DNA from: an uncultured Bacilli bacterium
GTDB lineage: Bacteria > Bacillota_I > Bacilli_A > RFN20 > CAG-449
Reading direction: 5' to 3'
Assembly: GCA_947591215.1 (NCBI GenBank)
Contig: CANQCZ010000003.1
Span: 1 to 64,000, forward strand
DNA length: 64,000 bases
Numbering within the stretch: the first letter of the stretch is position 1; each line of letters opens with the position of its first letter. The translations under genes were made by a program, and so were the position numbers. Below, one piece after another: positions 49,937-61,372 of this stretch. The notes under the pieces were generated by a model. That model was not told the origin of the DNA. It saw only the letters and a list, made by a program, of their open reading frames with translations, and made no database searches.

Positions 49937-51262
49937 TTATTTTCCCACGCAGAATCGTGCAAAGATTTCTTTTTCTAAATCGACACGAATTTCTCTTCCT
50001 AATAATTCATTAAGATAATCGTACGCACTTTTTATATGAATCGACACTAAATCTAACGGTGTCTGTGATCTTGATTCTTCAATCGCTTGATGTAATTCTT
50101 CGGCTGCTTTTTCAAGCAAAGCGATTTGTCTTGCAGAACAGAGTGAAGGTTTGGTTGATGTAATGTTATTTAGATGTAGCTCTTTCACAATCGCATTTTT
50201 TAATGCTCCAATATCGTTATTTAATGCCGACACCTTTAATTTATCATCGTGCAAATTACATAGTAAATCGCTTTTATTGTAGACTAATATTACATTTTTA
50301 TTAAGTAACAATTTATTTAGATAATTATTAGGTTGTTCTTCGGTTTGATCCTTCACATAAATGACCAAATCGGCTTCTTCGATATTTTTTATCGATCTTT
50401 GTATGCCCAGTCGCTCAATCGGATCTGTTGTTTCTCTAATACCGGCTGTATCGAAAAGATGAATTAACACACCTTCTAAAACGATTTCACCTTCGACTAC
50501 ATCACGTGTGGTTCCAGGTATTGAAGTAACAATGGCTTTATCCTCAGCGATAAGGGCATTGAGTAAAGAAGATTTACCGACATTAGGTTCTCCCACTAAC
50601 GCTACTTTGACTCCCTCTAAAACGATGATGTTTTTCTTTCCGTCTTTAATTAAATCATCAATCACATTTTGACAATTGATGATTTTACTTTGAATTTGTA
50701 AGTATGTTAATTCTTCGATATCTTTATATTCCGGATAATCGATGTTAACTTCAATATTAGCGAGTAAAGAGGCCAAATCTTCGACTAAAGGGAACAATAA
50801 TTTAGATGTTTCACCTTTTAAAGCATTCAAAGAGAGATTTTTAGCGCCATAACTTTTAGCGTTGATCAAATCATTTATAGCTTCAGCTTGAACTAAATCT
50901 ATTTTCTGATTGTAAAAAGCCCGACTTGTAAATTCGCCTCGTTCCGCATAGCGAGCGCCAAGTTTAATAATCATTTCAATTATTTGATTGGCTATCAATA
51001 CTGATCCATGGCAAGAAATTTCCGCCATATCTTCACCGGTAAAAGAATGAGGTCCTTGAAAAAAAGTGGCCATAACTTCATCGATCATCTGTTCGTCATC
51101 TGGATTAATAATTTTACCATATCGAACATAATTTGGTTCTATTTTGCGACCGCTTTTAAATATGATCTCTAATATTTCTTCGGTTTTAGGACCACTCATT
51201 CTGATTATTGCCAATGCACTTTTTAAAGGCGGCGTTGCTAAAGCGACAATTGTGTCAAACAT
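49937..51262 (-). CDS. mnmE: tRNA uridine-5-carboxymethylaminomethyl modification GTPase
   Basis: MFDTIVALATPPLKSALAIIRMSGP; GEPNVGKSSLLNALI; C-terminal IFARFCVGK. Confidence 0.96.
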   Translation of the reverse strand: MFDTIVALATPPLKSALAIIRMSGPKTEEILEIIFKSGRKIEPNYVRYGKIINPDDEQMIDEVMATFFQGPHSFTGEDMAEISCHGSVLIANQIIEMIIKLGARYAERGEFTSRAFYNQKIDLVQAEAINDLINAKSYGAKNLSLNALKGETSKLLFPLVEDLASLLANIEVNIDYPEYKDIEELTYLQIQSKIINCQNVIDDLIKDGKKNIIVLEGVKVALVGEPNVGKSSLLNALIAEDKAIVTSIPGTTRDVVEGEIVLEGVLIHLFDTAGIRETTDPIERLGIQRSIKNIEEADLVIYVKDQTEEQPNNYLNKLLLNKNVILVYNKSDLLCNLHDDKLKVSALNNDIGALKNAIVKELHLNNITSTKPSLCSARQIALLEKAAEELHQAIEESRSQTPLDLVSIHIKSAYDYLNELLGREIRVDLEKEIFARFCVGK

Positions 51263-52303
51263 TTAATTTTGTTCCTTCTTTGCTTTGTAAATACGCGTAT
51301 AATAATCTTTCCAAAGTTTTAAGACATTTTCTTTAGAATAGTAATCTGAGATATACTGAGATTTTAAAATTTCTTCTTTCAAATATTCTGGGTCTTCTTT
51401 TAATTTGCGAATAATCTTAGAAAAGCCCTCGTTGTCAGCGGCTTTAGTATATTGGTCGAAAAGAATTTTTTGATAGAGATCCAAATCACGAAGCACGATA
51501 GGTTTTCTTACATTGACCGCCTCTAATATCGACATCGGGAAAAGTTCATTATATGAAGGCATAAATAAGCAATCGACCATATTGTAGATCTCGTTCATTT
51601 CTTCTCTTTTGATAATTCCGATAAATTTTACATTCTGCGGAGGATTATCGATTATTTGTTTTAATTCTTTATAACCATCGGTTATTTTTCCAAAGGAAAA
51701 GCCACCAGCCCAAACAAAAGTGATATCGGGATTTTTCTTAGCAACTTCCACGAAATCTAGAACTCCTTTACGATATTGAACTTGTCCAACACCAAGTACC
51801 ACAAACGCCTCATGCGGAATTTCGTATTTTTCTCTGATTGCTTTTACCTTATCTTTATCCATTTGATAAAAATCTTCGTGAGAGACAAAATTAGGTATAT
51901 ACGTGATTCTTTCTTTAGCAATCCCTAATTCCACTAAAGGATCGATAAAAATCGGATTGACAACAACAATTTCGTCAGCTTTTTTATAGAAACTTTTAAC
52001 ATATTTTTTAAAAATATTAAAGAATAAACGCGGCAATTTAATTGATCCGTCTAAAGTATCGGGTAAAAAGTGCACATAAGCGACATGAACTGCTTTTTTA
52101 TCAGTGAGCATTTTTAAATAGTAAGTCGGATTTACGGTATGAATATGAATAATATCAAATTTACCATGCTTATTGATTGAAACATCAAAAAGATCCTTGG
52201 CTCCTTCTTTGATTAAATTTACTTGTTCTTTATATGCCGAAGCAACCCCTTGACCATCTACCGTATCAGCTTTTGACAGCATATTGATTTTAATTTTATC
52301 CAT
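51263..52303 (-). CDS. Glycosyltransferase family 4 protein
   Basis: VVLGVGQVQYRKGVLDFVEVAKK; CLFMPSYNELFPMSILEAVNVRKPIVLRD. Confidence 0.85.
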   Translation of the reverse strand: MDKIKINMLSKADTVDGQGVASAYKEQVNLIKEGAKDLFDVSINKHGKFDIIHIHTVNPTYYLKMLTDKKAVHVAYVHFLPDTLDGSIKLPRLFFNIFKKYVKSFYKKADEIVVVNPIFIDPLVELGIAKERITYIPNFVSHEDFYQMDKDKVKAIREKYEIPHEAFVVLGVGQVQYRKGVLDFVEVAKKNPDITFVWAGGFSFGKITDGYKELKQIIDNPPQNVKFIGIIKREEMNEIYNMVDCLFMPSYNELFPMSILEAVNVRKPIVLRDLDLYQKILFDQYTKAADNEGFSKIIRKLKEDPEYLKEEILKSQYISDYYSKENVLKLWKDYYTRIYKAKKEQN

Positions 52304-52366
52304 AACGACACCTCAATTTTAAATTATACAATATTAATTTAAGCAATAAAATATCCCACTTACATT

Positions 52367-52393
52367 AAAACCCCCTTCAGTTGAAAGGGGGTC
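52367..52393 (-). terminator. Rho-independent terminator after jag
   Basis: Minus-strand ACCCCCTTTCAACTGAAGGGGGTTTTAA. Confidence 0.8.
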
Positions 52394-52398
52394 GCTTG

Positions 52399-52998
52399 TT
52401 ATCCTATATATTTTATGTGAATTTGTCGATTTTTTCCAAAACCTTCCGATTCTGTTTTGATGTGCGGCATTCCGGTTAAGGCATTATGAATCGCTCTTCT
52501 TTCATCGGCCGGCATCGGATCTAAAACAGCATCGACCTTCGTTCTTGTCACCTCATGTGCCAATTTTCTAGCGATGGCGATTAATCGAGCGTATTTTTCT
52601 TCCTTATAATCACTTACATCAAGTAAAATTCTGAATCTTTTTTTATAGCGATTAGAGACGGCCAATCGAGTCAATTCATTTAAAGATTGAAGAGAACGAC
52701 CATTTTTTCCGATGATTATCGAATTACGAGGGCTTTCAATTTTCAAATTAATAATGCCATCAACGAAAGTCGGAGTCACTTCACATTCAAATCCTAATGC
52801 TTCGATGCCTTCTTTAACGTAATTTTGTGCAAATTCGATGACATCGCTTATTTCGTATACTTCAATCGTCGCTTTTTTTGAAAATAGTCCTTTTGATTCT
52901 TCTTTTACTTCATACATCAAATCTTCCTTAGATATATTAAGTTCATTGGCGGCTTGTTCGAGAAGATCTTCGACGCTTTTTCCGTTGTAAATTTTCAT
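52399..52998 (-). CDS. khpB: Jag/KhpB RNA-binding protein (Jag-N, KH, R3H)
   Basis: Jag-N start MKIYNGKSVEDLLEQAANELN; KH IIGKNGRSLQSLNELTRLAVS; R3H PMPADERRAIHNALTGM. Confidence 0.93.
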   Translation of the reverse strand: MKIYNGKSVEDLLEQAANELNISKEDLMYEVKEESKGLFSKKATIEVYEISDVIEFAQNYVKEGIEALGFECEVTPTFVDGIINLKIESPRNSIIIGKNGRSLQSLNELTRLAVSNRYKKRFRILLDVSDYKEEKYARLIAIARKLAHEVTRTKVDAVLDPMPADERRAIHNALTGMPHIKTESEGFGKNRQIHIKYIG

Positions 52999-53017
52999 CT
53001 TTATAATTCTCCTTTAT

Positions 53018-54310
53018 TTATTTTTTGGTTTTATATTTTAGACCTTTTGATTTGTTGTTATTAATTTTTTGAATAACTAAAGTTTGAACAATAGAAATTA
53101 AAGCTCCAATAAACCAATAAATCGCCATACCGACAGGAAGGCTAAAGCCCATAATAATAATCATAACCATCATGATATTATTGACCCATTTCATCGTATT
53201 TTCATTCTTTTCAACCGCCGGATTTTTACCGCGTTTTTCAACGGCATCTAAGCGTTTCTTTTGTAGCATCATCGGTAATTTCATCGAAATAATTTGAGCG
53301 ATGCTCATCAAGATGAAAATCACAATAGCGACCCAATCGAGGTTGAAAATTTCGCTGCTTGTCGTTGAAGCAAGACTTAATCCTAAAATTTCACCATCGG
53401 CGAGTATCGCTGTTCCCGACATTGCTCCCCACACAGCGATAAATACCGGGAATTGAACGATTAATACGATAATCATGCCAAAAGGATTAATGCCGTATTT
53501 TTTATATAAAGCCATCTGCTCTTGAGCTAATTGAGCTTTTTCATATTGGTTAGTATTGGCATTTGGATATTTTTCTTGAATCCGCCTTAATTCCGGTTGA
53601 ATAAGACTCGTCTTTTGTTGTGCCATCGTTTGCTTGAAACTTACAAGAACAATCAAGGCTCTTACAATAATCGTCACTACTAAAATAGCTAAAACTTGTC
53701 CCCAACCATTACCACCAAAGGCAACACTTAAATTGTGCAACAACCAAGCGACAGGATATACTAACAGTCCTTCAATAAGTCCATGACTAAAAGCATCTCC
53801 CCAAGATTTAGCTTCCAAATGGACGCCTTGTCCGTTATTAAAAGTGAAATCTACAGGTGTAATACAAACTCTTTGAACGTTGATAGCGTTGGTTATTTGT
53901 TGTTTAAAAAAATTCAAATAATCAGCGCTTGCAACTTTTTCATATCCAAGATCTTTTTTGGCATCTTCAACCCACATATCGAAGTTATACCAAAGTTCTT
54001 CATAATAATTGTTATCAGGGTTATATCCCGCAAAAGCGATAAAATTACGCGATGGTTTATTTATCAAATCAGCATTATTTAAATTTGCATTGTATTGATC
54101 GTTGACTTTGGTTACCATGTAATCTTCAAATTCGGTGCTTGGAAGATAAATGCCGTTATCTAAAGCTTGTTTATTGATTTGTTCAATGTTATTCTCATAA
54201 TACTCCGCCATCATCTCTGCTTGATCGCTCACCGTGCAAAAACTTTGAGTACAGCTCGCCAAGACAATCAAGACAAGAAAAATTCCGGCGAATTTTAAGA
54301 ATTTTTTCAT
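53018..54310 (-). CDS. yidC: Membrane protein insertase YidC (lipoprotein-type signal)
   Basis: LVLIVLASCTQ lipobox; LVSFKQTMAQQKTSLIQPELRRIQEKY; located between rnpA and jag. Confidence 0.94.
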   Translation of the reverse strand: MKKFLKFAGIFLVLIVLASCTQSFCTVSDQAEMMAEYYENNIEQINKQALDNGIYLPSTEFEDYMVTKVNDQYNANLNNADLINKPSRNFIAFAGYNPDNNYYEELWYNFDMWVEDAKKDLGYEKVASADYLNFFKQQITNAINVQRVCITPVDFTFNNGQGVHLEAKSWGDAFSHGLIEGLLVYPVAWLLHNLSVAFGGNGWGQVLAILVVTIIVRALIVLVSFKQTMAQQKTSLIQPELRRIQEKYPNANTNQYEKAQLAQEQMALYKKYGINPFGMIIVLIVQFPVFIAVWGAMSGTAILADGEILGLSLASTTSSEIFNLDWVAIVIFILMSIAQIISMKLPMMLQKKRLDAVEKRGKNPAVEKNENTMKWVNNIMMVMIIIMGFSLPVGMAIYWFIGALISIVQTLVIQKINNNKSKGLKYKTKK

Positions 54311-54648
54311 CTTAGGTCCTCCTTGATTTTCAAAAGTAGTTTTTCTAAATTCAACTCATTTGTTTTAAAATCGTTTTCGTGATATTTTTTTCTTACAATA
54401 ATCACATAATCGCAAGCCGCAAACGGATATTTCTTTAGAAGTTTTTGAATCATCACTCTGACTTGTCGTCGCACTAAATTTCTTTGTACTGCATTGCCTA
54501 ATTTCTTAGAAGAGCTGATTCCAAATCGCGGATAATTCATTTCGTTTTTCTTCCAATACACAACATAATCACTATTAGCTGAAGATCGTCGATTATTGAT
54601 TACTGCTTGAAAGTCTTCTTGCGATTTAACACGATACTTTTTTTCCAT
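54307..54648 (-). CDS. rnpA: Ribonuclease P protein component
   Basis: RVKSQEDFQAVINNRR; RFGISSSKKLGNAVQRNLVRRQVR. Confidence 0.94.
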   Translation of the reverse strand: MEKKYRVKSQEDFQAVINNRRSSANSDYVVYWKKNEMNYPRFGISSSKKLGNAVQRNLVRRQVRVMIQKLLKKYPFAACDYVIIVRKKYHENDFKTNELNLEKLLLKIKEDLR

Positions 54649-54663
54649 ATTCGGATCTCGATT

Positions 54664-54704
54664 TTAAAAAAACCACCGGTAGTTAGCCCGGTGGTTTAAG
54701 TTTG
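54664..54704 (-). terminator. Intrinsic terminator between rpmH and rnpA
   Basis: Minus strand AAACCACCGGGCTAACTACCGGTGGTTTTTTT. Confidence 0.8.
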
Positions 54705-54705
54705 C

Positions 54706-54840
54706 TTAGGCAGAAAGGACTTTTCTTCCTTTTAACCGACGTCTAGCTAACACTTTACGACCGTTCGGTGTTGCCATTCTGGCACGGAAACCACTGACAT
54801 TTTGGTGTTTCCGTTTGCTAGGTTGATATGTTCTTTTCAA
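54706..54840 (-). CDS. rpmH: 50S ribosomal protein L34 (TTG start; missing from ORF track)
   Basis: Minus-strand translation (M)[43 protein letters not shown]; ggaggtg RBS upstream. Confidence 0.95.
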   Translation of the reverse strand: MKRTYQPSKRKHQNVSGFRARMATPNGRKVLARRRLKGRKVLSA

Positions 54841-54985
54841 GTTGTTACACCTCCGCTAAATTCAATTGACGCTCTTGATTATATATATAAAAATAGAAGT
54901 AGTCAACTATAAGCACAAAAAAAAGAAAATTTAAATTATTGACTTTTTTTGTCTTTTTTTCGAATAAATAACCGCTTTTGAACCG

Positions 54986-55226
54986 CTTTCCACAAATCTA
55001 CATCATGTGGAAAATACGATATTAACTGTGGTATGTTTTCTATTTTTGCGATGATTTAGGAACTTATCTATGTCGAAAAAAGAAAAACTGTGGTATTATT
55101 ACTCCACATTTTCCACAAACAATAACCCACACAAAGTTTTCAACAATGTTTTCCACAGCGATTTTCTGTTGATAATTGTGGAAAACTTACTGTTTTCGCA
55201 TTTTCGGTGCTTTGAACTGTGGAAAA
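54986..55226. other. oriC: oriC, upstream DnaA-box cluster
   Basis: Five exact TTTTCCACA/TGTGGAAAA 9-mers at 55006-55014, 55109-55117, 55149-55157, 55177-55185 and 55218-55226, plus weaker variants (54986-54994, 55027-55035, 55089-55097). AT-rich, at the rpmH/dnaA divergence. Confidence 0.88.
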
Positions 55227-55304
55227 TTTAATTTTGCACCAATTTTTACTATTTATGGATATCCTTTTCATGTTATGATTTTTTTGTATTTCGGAGGTAT
55301 TTTT

Positions 55305-56675
55305 ATGGTCGTTACATTATCCCAACAGAATCAACTTTGGGACACGGTATTGTCGATCGTAAAAGATCGTATATCTGATCGTCATGTCTTCGATTCGTTT
55401 TTGGCAGATTCAAGGGTGCATAAGATCGACGGCAACAAAATAATCGTAATCGTCAATTCCGCTTTAGCGGCAAGCCTTTTAAAAACGAACGCTCGATACA
55501 ACGAGATCATTAAAGATGCTATTAAAATAGCTACTGAATCAGATTATGAACTTGAATTGATCACTAATGATGATATTAAAAATTTGGCGGAAAAACCTCA
55601 ACCGCAAAAACATCAATTTTTTGCAAACAGCGTTTTAAATCCCAAATATACATTCGACAATTTTGTCGTCGGCGATTGTAATCGTGAAGCGGTTCAAGCG
55701 GCTCTTTTAGTTACCGCTGCTCCAGGAGGATCTTTTAACCCTAATCCGCTTTTTATTTATTCTAAATCCGGTTTAGGAAAAACGCATCTTCTTCACGCAA
55801 TCGGAAATTACACTAAAGAAAAAAATCCTTATTCTAAAGTTCTTTATATAAATACCGATACTTTCATTGATGAATTTATTCGTTACGTAAGAGGCGATCA
55901 AGAAAGTGAATCTTTAAAGGATTTCTTTCAAACTATCGATGTTCTTCTTGTAGATGATATTCAATTTTTAAGTGATAAAAGCAAAACTTCAGAAATGTTT
56001 TTTCACATTTTCAACACTTTAATCAATGCTGGCAAACAAATTGTCTTGACTTCAGATCGACATCCGAACGATTTAAAAGGCTTAGAAGAACGTTTAGTCA
56101 GTCGTTTCAATATGGGGTTAAGCGTTAATATCGTTAATCCTGATACTTCAACATTGATTGAAATTTTAAAAACTAAGATCAGTTCTAACGGCTTATCGGT
56201 CGCGGATTTTGACGCTGACGGACTTGCGTTTTTGGCAGAAAATTTCAATAAAAATATTCGTGAGCTTGAAGGAGCGTTAAACCGCTTGATTTTCTACGCT
56301 ATTAATATAAAAAACAATGATCGAATTACTCTCGATATTGTCAAAGCTTCCGCACAACCTATTATCGGATCTAAAAAATCAAATAAAGTAGTAACTGAGG
56401 ATCGAATTATTGAAACTGTAGCAGATTATTATAATTTAACCGAACAACAAATAAAATCAAAATTCAGAACTTCGCAAATTGCGCTTGCCAGACACATTTC
56501 GATGTATCTTTGTCGCCAATTATGCGGTACTCAATTCGTTAAGTTAGGAAACATTTTCGGAGGACGTGATCATTCAACCGTGATGTCCGCTGTTGAAAAA
56601 GTGAGGATAAATCTTAAAACAGACACACAATTAGCCACAGCTATTAACGAGATTCAAAAACAACTAAAATCTTAA
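55305..56675 (+). CDS. dnaA: Chromosomal replication initiator protein DnaA
   Basis: NPLFIYSKSGLGKTHLLHAIGN; VLLVDDIQFL; C-terminal FGGRDHSTVMSAVEKV. ATG at 55305 with SD ggagg. Confidence 0.97.
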   Translation: MVVTLSQQNQLWDTVLSIVKDRISDRHVFDSFLADSRVHKIDGNKIIVIVNSALAASLLKTNARYNEIIKDAIKIATESDYELELITNDDIKNLAEKPQPQKHQFFANSVLNPKYTFDNFVVGDCNREAVQAALLVTAAPGGSFNPNPLFIYSKSGLGKTHLLHAIGNYTKEKNPYSKVLYINTDTFIDEFIRYVRGDQESESLKDFFQTIDVLLVDDIQFLSDKSKTSEMFFHIFNTLINAGKQIVLTSDRHPNDLKGLEERLVSRFNMGLSVNIVNPDTSTLIEILKTKISSNGLSVADFDADGLAFLAENFNKNIRELEGALNRLIFYAINIKNNDRITLDIVKASAQPIIGSKKSNKVVTEDRIIETVADYYNLTEQQIKSKFRTSQIALARHISMYLCRQLCGTQFVKLGNIFGGRDHSTVMSAVEKVRINLKTDTQLATAINEIQKQLKS

Positions 56676-56740
56676 AAATTATGGTACTTTTATATCATTT
56701 ATGATATAATTTTCGTTAGTTGAAACAAGATATACAAATG

Positions 56741-56795
56741 TTATCCACAATTTCAACAGCCATTATTATTGTTATTATTAATTTTTTCTAAGAAA
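56741..56795. other. Second origin-associated element between dnaA and dnaN: canonical DnaA box plus AT-rich tract
   Basis: TTATCCACA exact at 56741-56749 followed by cattattattgttattattaatttttt. Confidence 0.55.
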
Positions 56796-56808
56796 GGAAT
56801 AAATAAAA

Positions 56809-57930
56809 ATGAAATTAACCGTCGATCGAGTCGAATTCTTAAAAACATTAACTACCGTTTACATCGCTATTGGAGCTAAATCTCCATCTCCGGCTTTGAT
56901 GAATTTTAAATTGGAAATGGAAAATGAACGTTTAGTAGTTACCGGCAGTAATAATGAAATGACGATTCAAAGTGTACTTCCAACTTCTCGCGAAAATAAA
57001 ATTATAATTTCCGATTATGAATTAGGAGCAACTTTAATTTCTGCGAAATATTTAATAGAAATTATTAGAAAATTAGATTCATCTTTAGTGACGATAGAAA
57101 TCATCGATCAAACTATTGTCAAAATCAGAGATGACAAGTCTGAATTTAAACTTAATTCGATGCGCGCTGAAGAATATCCTGATTTGGATTTAGATATCAG
57201 CGGCGAAGCTGTAGAATTTTCCGCTGAAGATTTTAAACGTATCGTTGCACAAACGGCTTTTGCAGCTTCCACCAAAGAAAGCAGCCCGATTATCACAGCA
57301 ATTAATGTAAAAGCCGACAATGATGTCATCGATTTTTCGGCCACTGATCGTTTCCGCTTATCAAAAAAGAAATTCAAAGTTTCCGATAATCATCAATTTG
57401 AAGCCAACATTCCAACCAAGACCATCGTCGAAGTTTCAAAACTTCTTGACGGAGGCGTTGTCAGAATGATTATTTCAGAGAAAAAAGTTGTGTTTATATA
57501 TGCTGAAACCACAATATTTTCTCGATTAATCGGAGGCGAATTCCCAAATACAACTCGAATGATTCCGTTAAGTTTTATGTGTACTTTAAAAATAAATTCC
57601 GAAAAATTTATCGAAGCAATGCAACGTGTTTCATTATTGGTCACTGAAACCGAAAGCATCGTTAAATTAACTTTAACGGAGGAAGAAGCGGTTGTTTCAT
57701 CTAGAAGTGAGCAAATCGGATCCGCTGAAGAAAGAATCGAATTATTTGAATATTCCGGAGGTCCGTTTACCATTTCGTTTAATGTCAATTATGTAATCGA
57801 CGCGATTAAAGCCGCGATGAGCGAAGATGTTATTCTTTCGTTCGTCGGAGAAACTTCACTTTTTAAAGTAACTTCTCCCAATGACGAAAGTCTGGTTCAA
57901 ATCGTTACCCCGGTAAGAACCTACAATTAA
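56809..57930 (+). CDS. dnaN: DNA polymerase III beta sliding clamp
   Basis: MKLTVDRVEFLKTL; three-domain clamp length 373 aa; located after dnaA. Confidence 0.96.
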   Translation: MKLTVDRVEFLKTLTTVYIAIGAKSPSPALMNFKLEMENERLVVTGSNNEMTIQSVLPTSRENKIIISDYELGATLISAKYLIEIIRKLDSSLVTIEIIDQTIVKIRDDKSEFKLNSMRAEEYPDLDLDISGEAVEFSAEDFKRIVAQTAFAASTKESSPIITAINVKADNDVIDFSATDRFRLSKKKFKVSDNHQFEANIPTKTIVEVSKLLDGGVVRMIISEKKVVFIYAETTIFSRLIGGEFPNTTRMIPLSFMCTLKINSEKFIEAMQRVSLLVTETESIVKLTLTEEEAVVSSRSEQIGSAEERIELFEYSGGPFTISFNVNYVIDAIKAAMSEDVILSFVGETSLFKVTSPNDESLVQIVTPVRTYN

Positions 57931-57953
57931 AAATCCGGTTTGTGTTTAATTAA

Positions 57954-57983
57954 AAAATCGAGTGTTGTGGCTCGATTTTTTTA
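57954..57983 (+). terminator. Rho-independent terminator after dnaN
   Basis: aaaaatcgagtgttgtggctcgatttttttat. Confidence 0.8.
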
Positions 57984-58094
57984 TGCTTTTTTTGATTGCT
58001 TTTTAGCCTTAGAATAAGATTGTTATTTATATTCATAAATAAATGTGTTAAAATAATTTAGTAAAAGTCTTTTTACAAACATAGGTGATCGGCG

Positions 58095-58302
58095 ATGAAA
58101 TATGTAAAAATTAAAAGCGACTTCATTACGCTTGGGCAATTCTTGAAATTGGCTGATCTTATAGGAAGTGGTGGAGAAGCTAAAATGTTTCTTAATTCAC
58201 GAATCGTTGAAGTAAACGGAATGAAAGAACAACGGCGTGGAAGAAAATTATTTCCGCACGACATCGTTAAAGTGGAGAGCGAAGAATTTTCGCTAGTCAA
58301 AG

Positions 58303-58313
<11 letters not shown>
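58095..58313 (+). CDS. yaaA: S4-domain protein YaaA (RlbA-like)
   Basis: FITLGQFLKLADLIGSGGEAKMFLNSRIVEVNGMKEQRRGRKLFPHDIVKV; TGA stop. Confidence 0.92.
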
Positions 58314-61358
<3,045 letters not shown>

Positions 61359-61372
61359 GGAGGTAACCGGAA

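Noticed and set aside
54841-55304. In-frame upstream extension of dnaA (track start 55176)
   Set aside because: ATG 55305 has a good SD (ggagg) and matches the usual DnaA N-terminus; the extension runs through DnaA boxes.
57393-57788. 131-aa ORF antisense to dnaN
   Set aside because: Lies fully inside the conserved dnaN frame, low-complexity translation, no RBS. Treated as a shadow ORF, as are the other antisense track ORFs (e.g. 4856-5143, 40697-41047, 60440-60748, 63574-63849).
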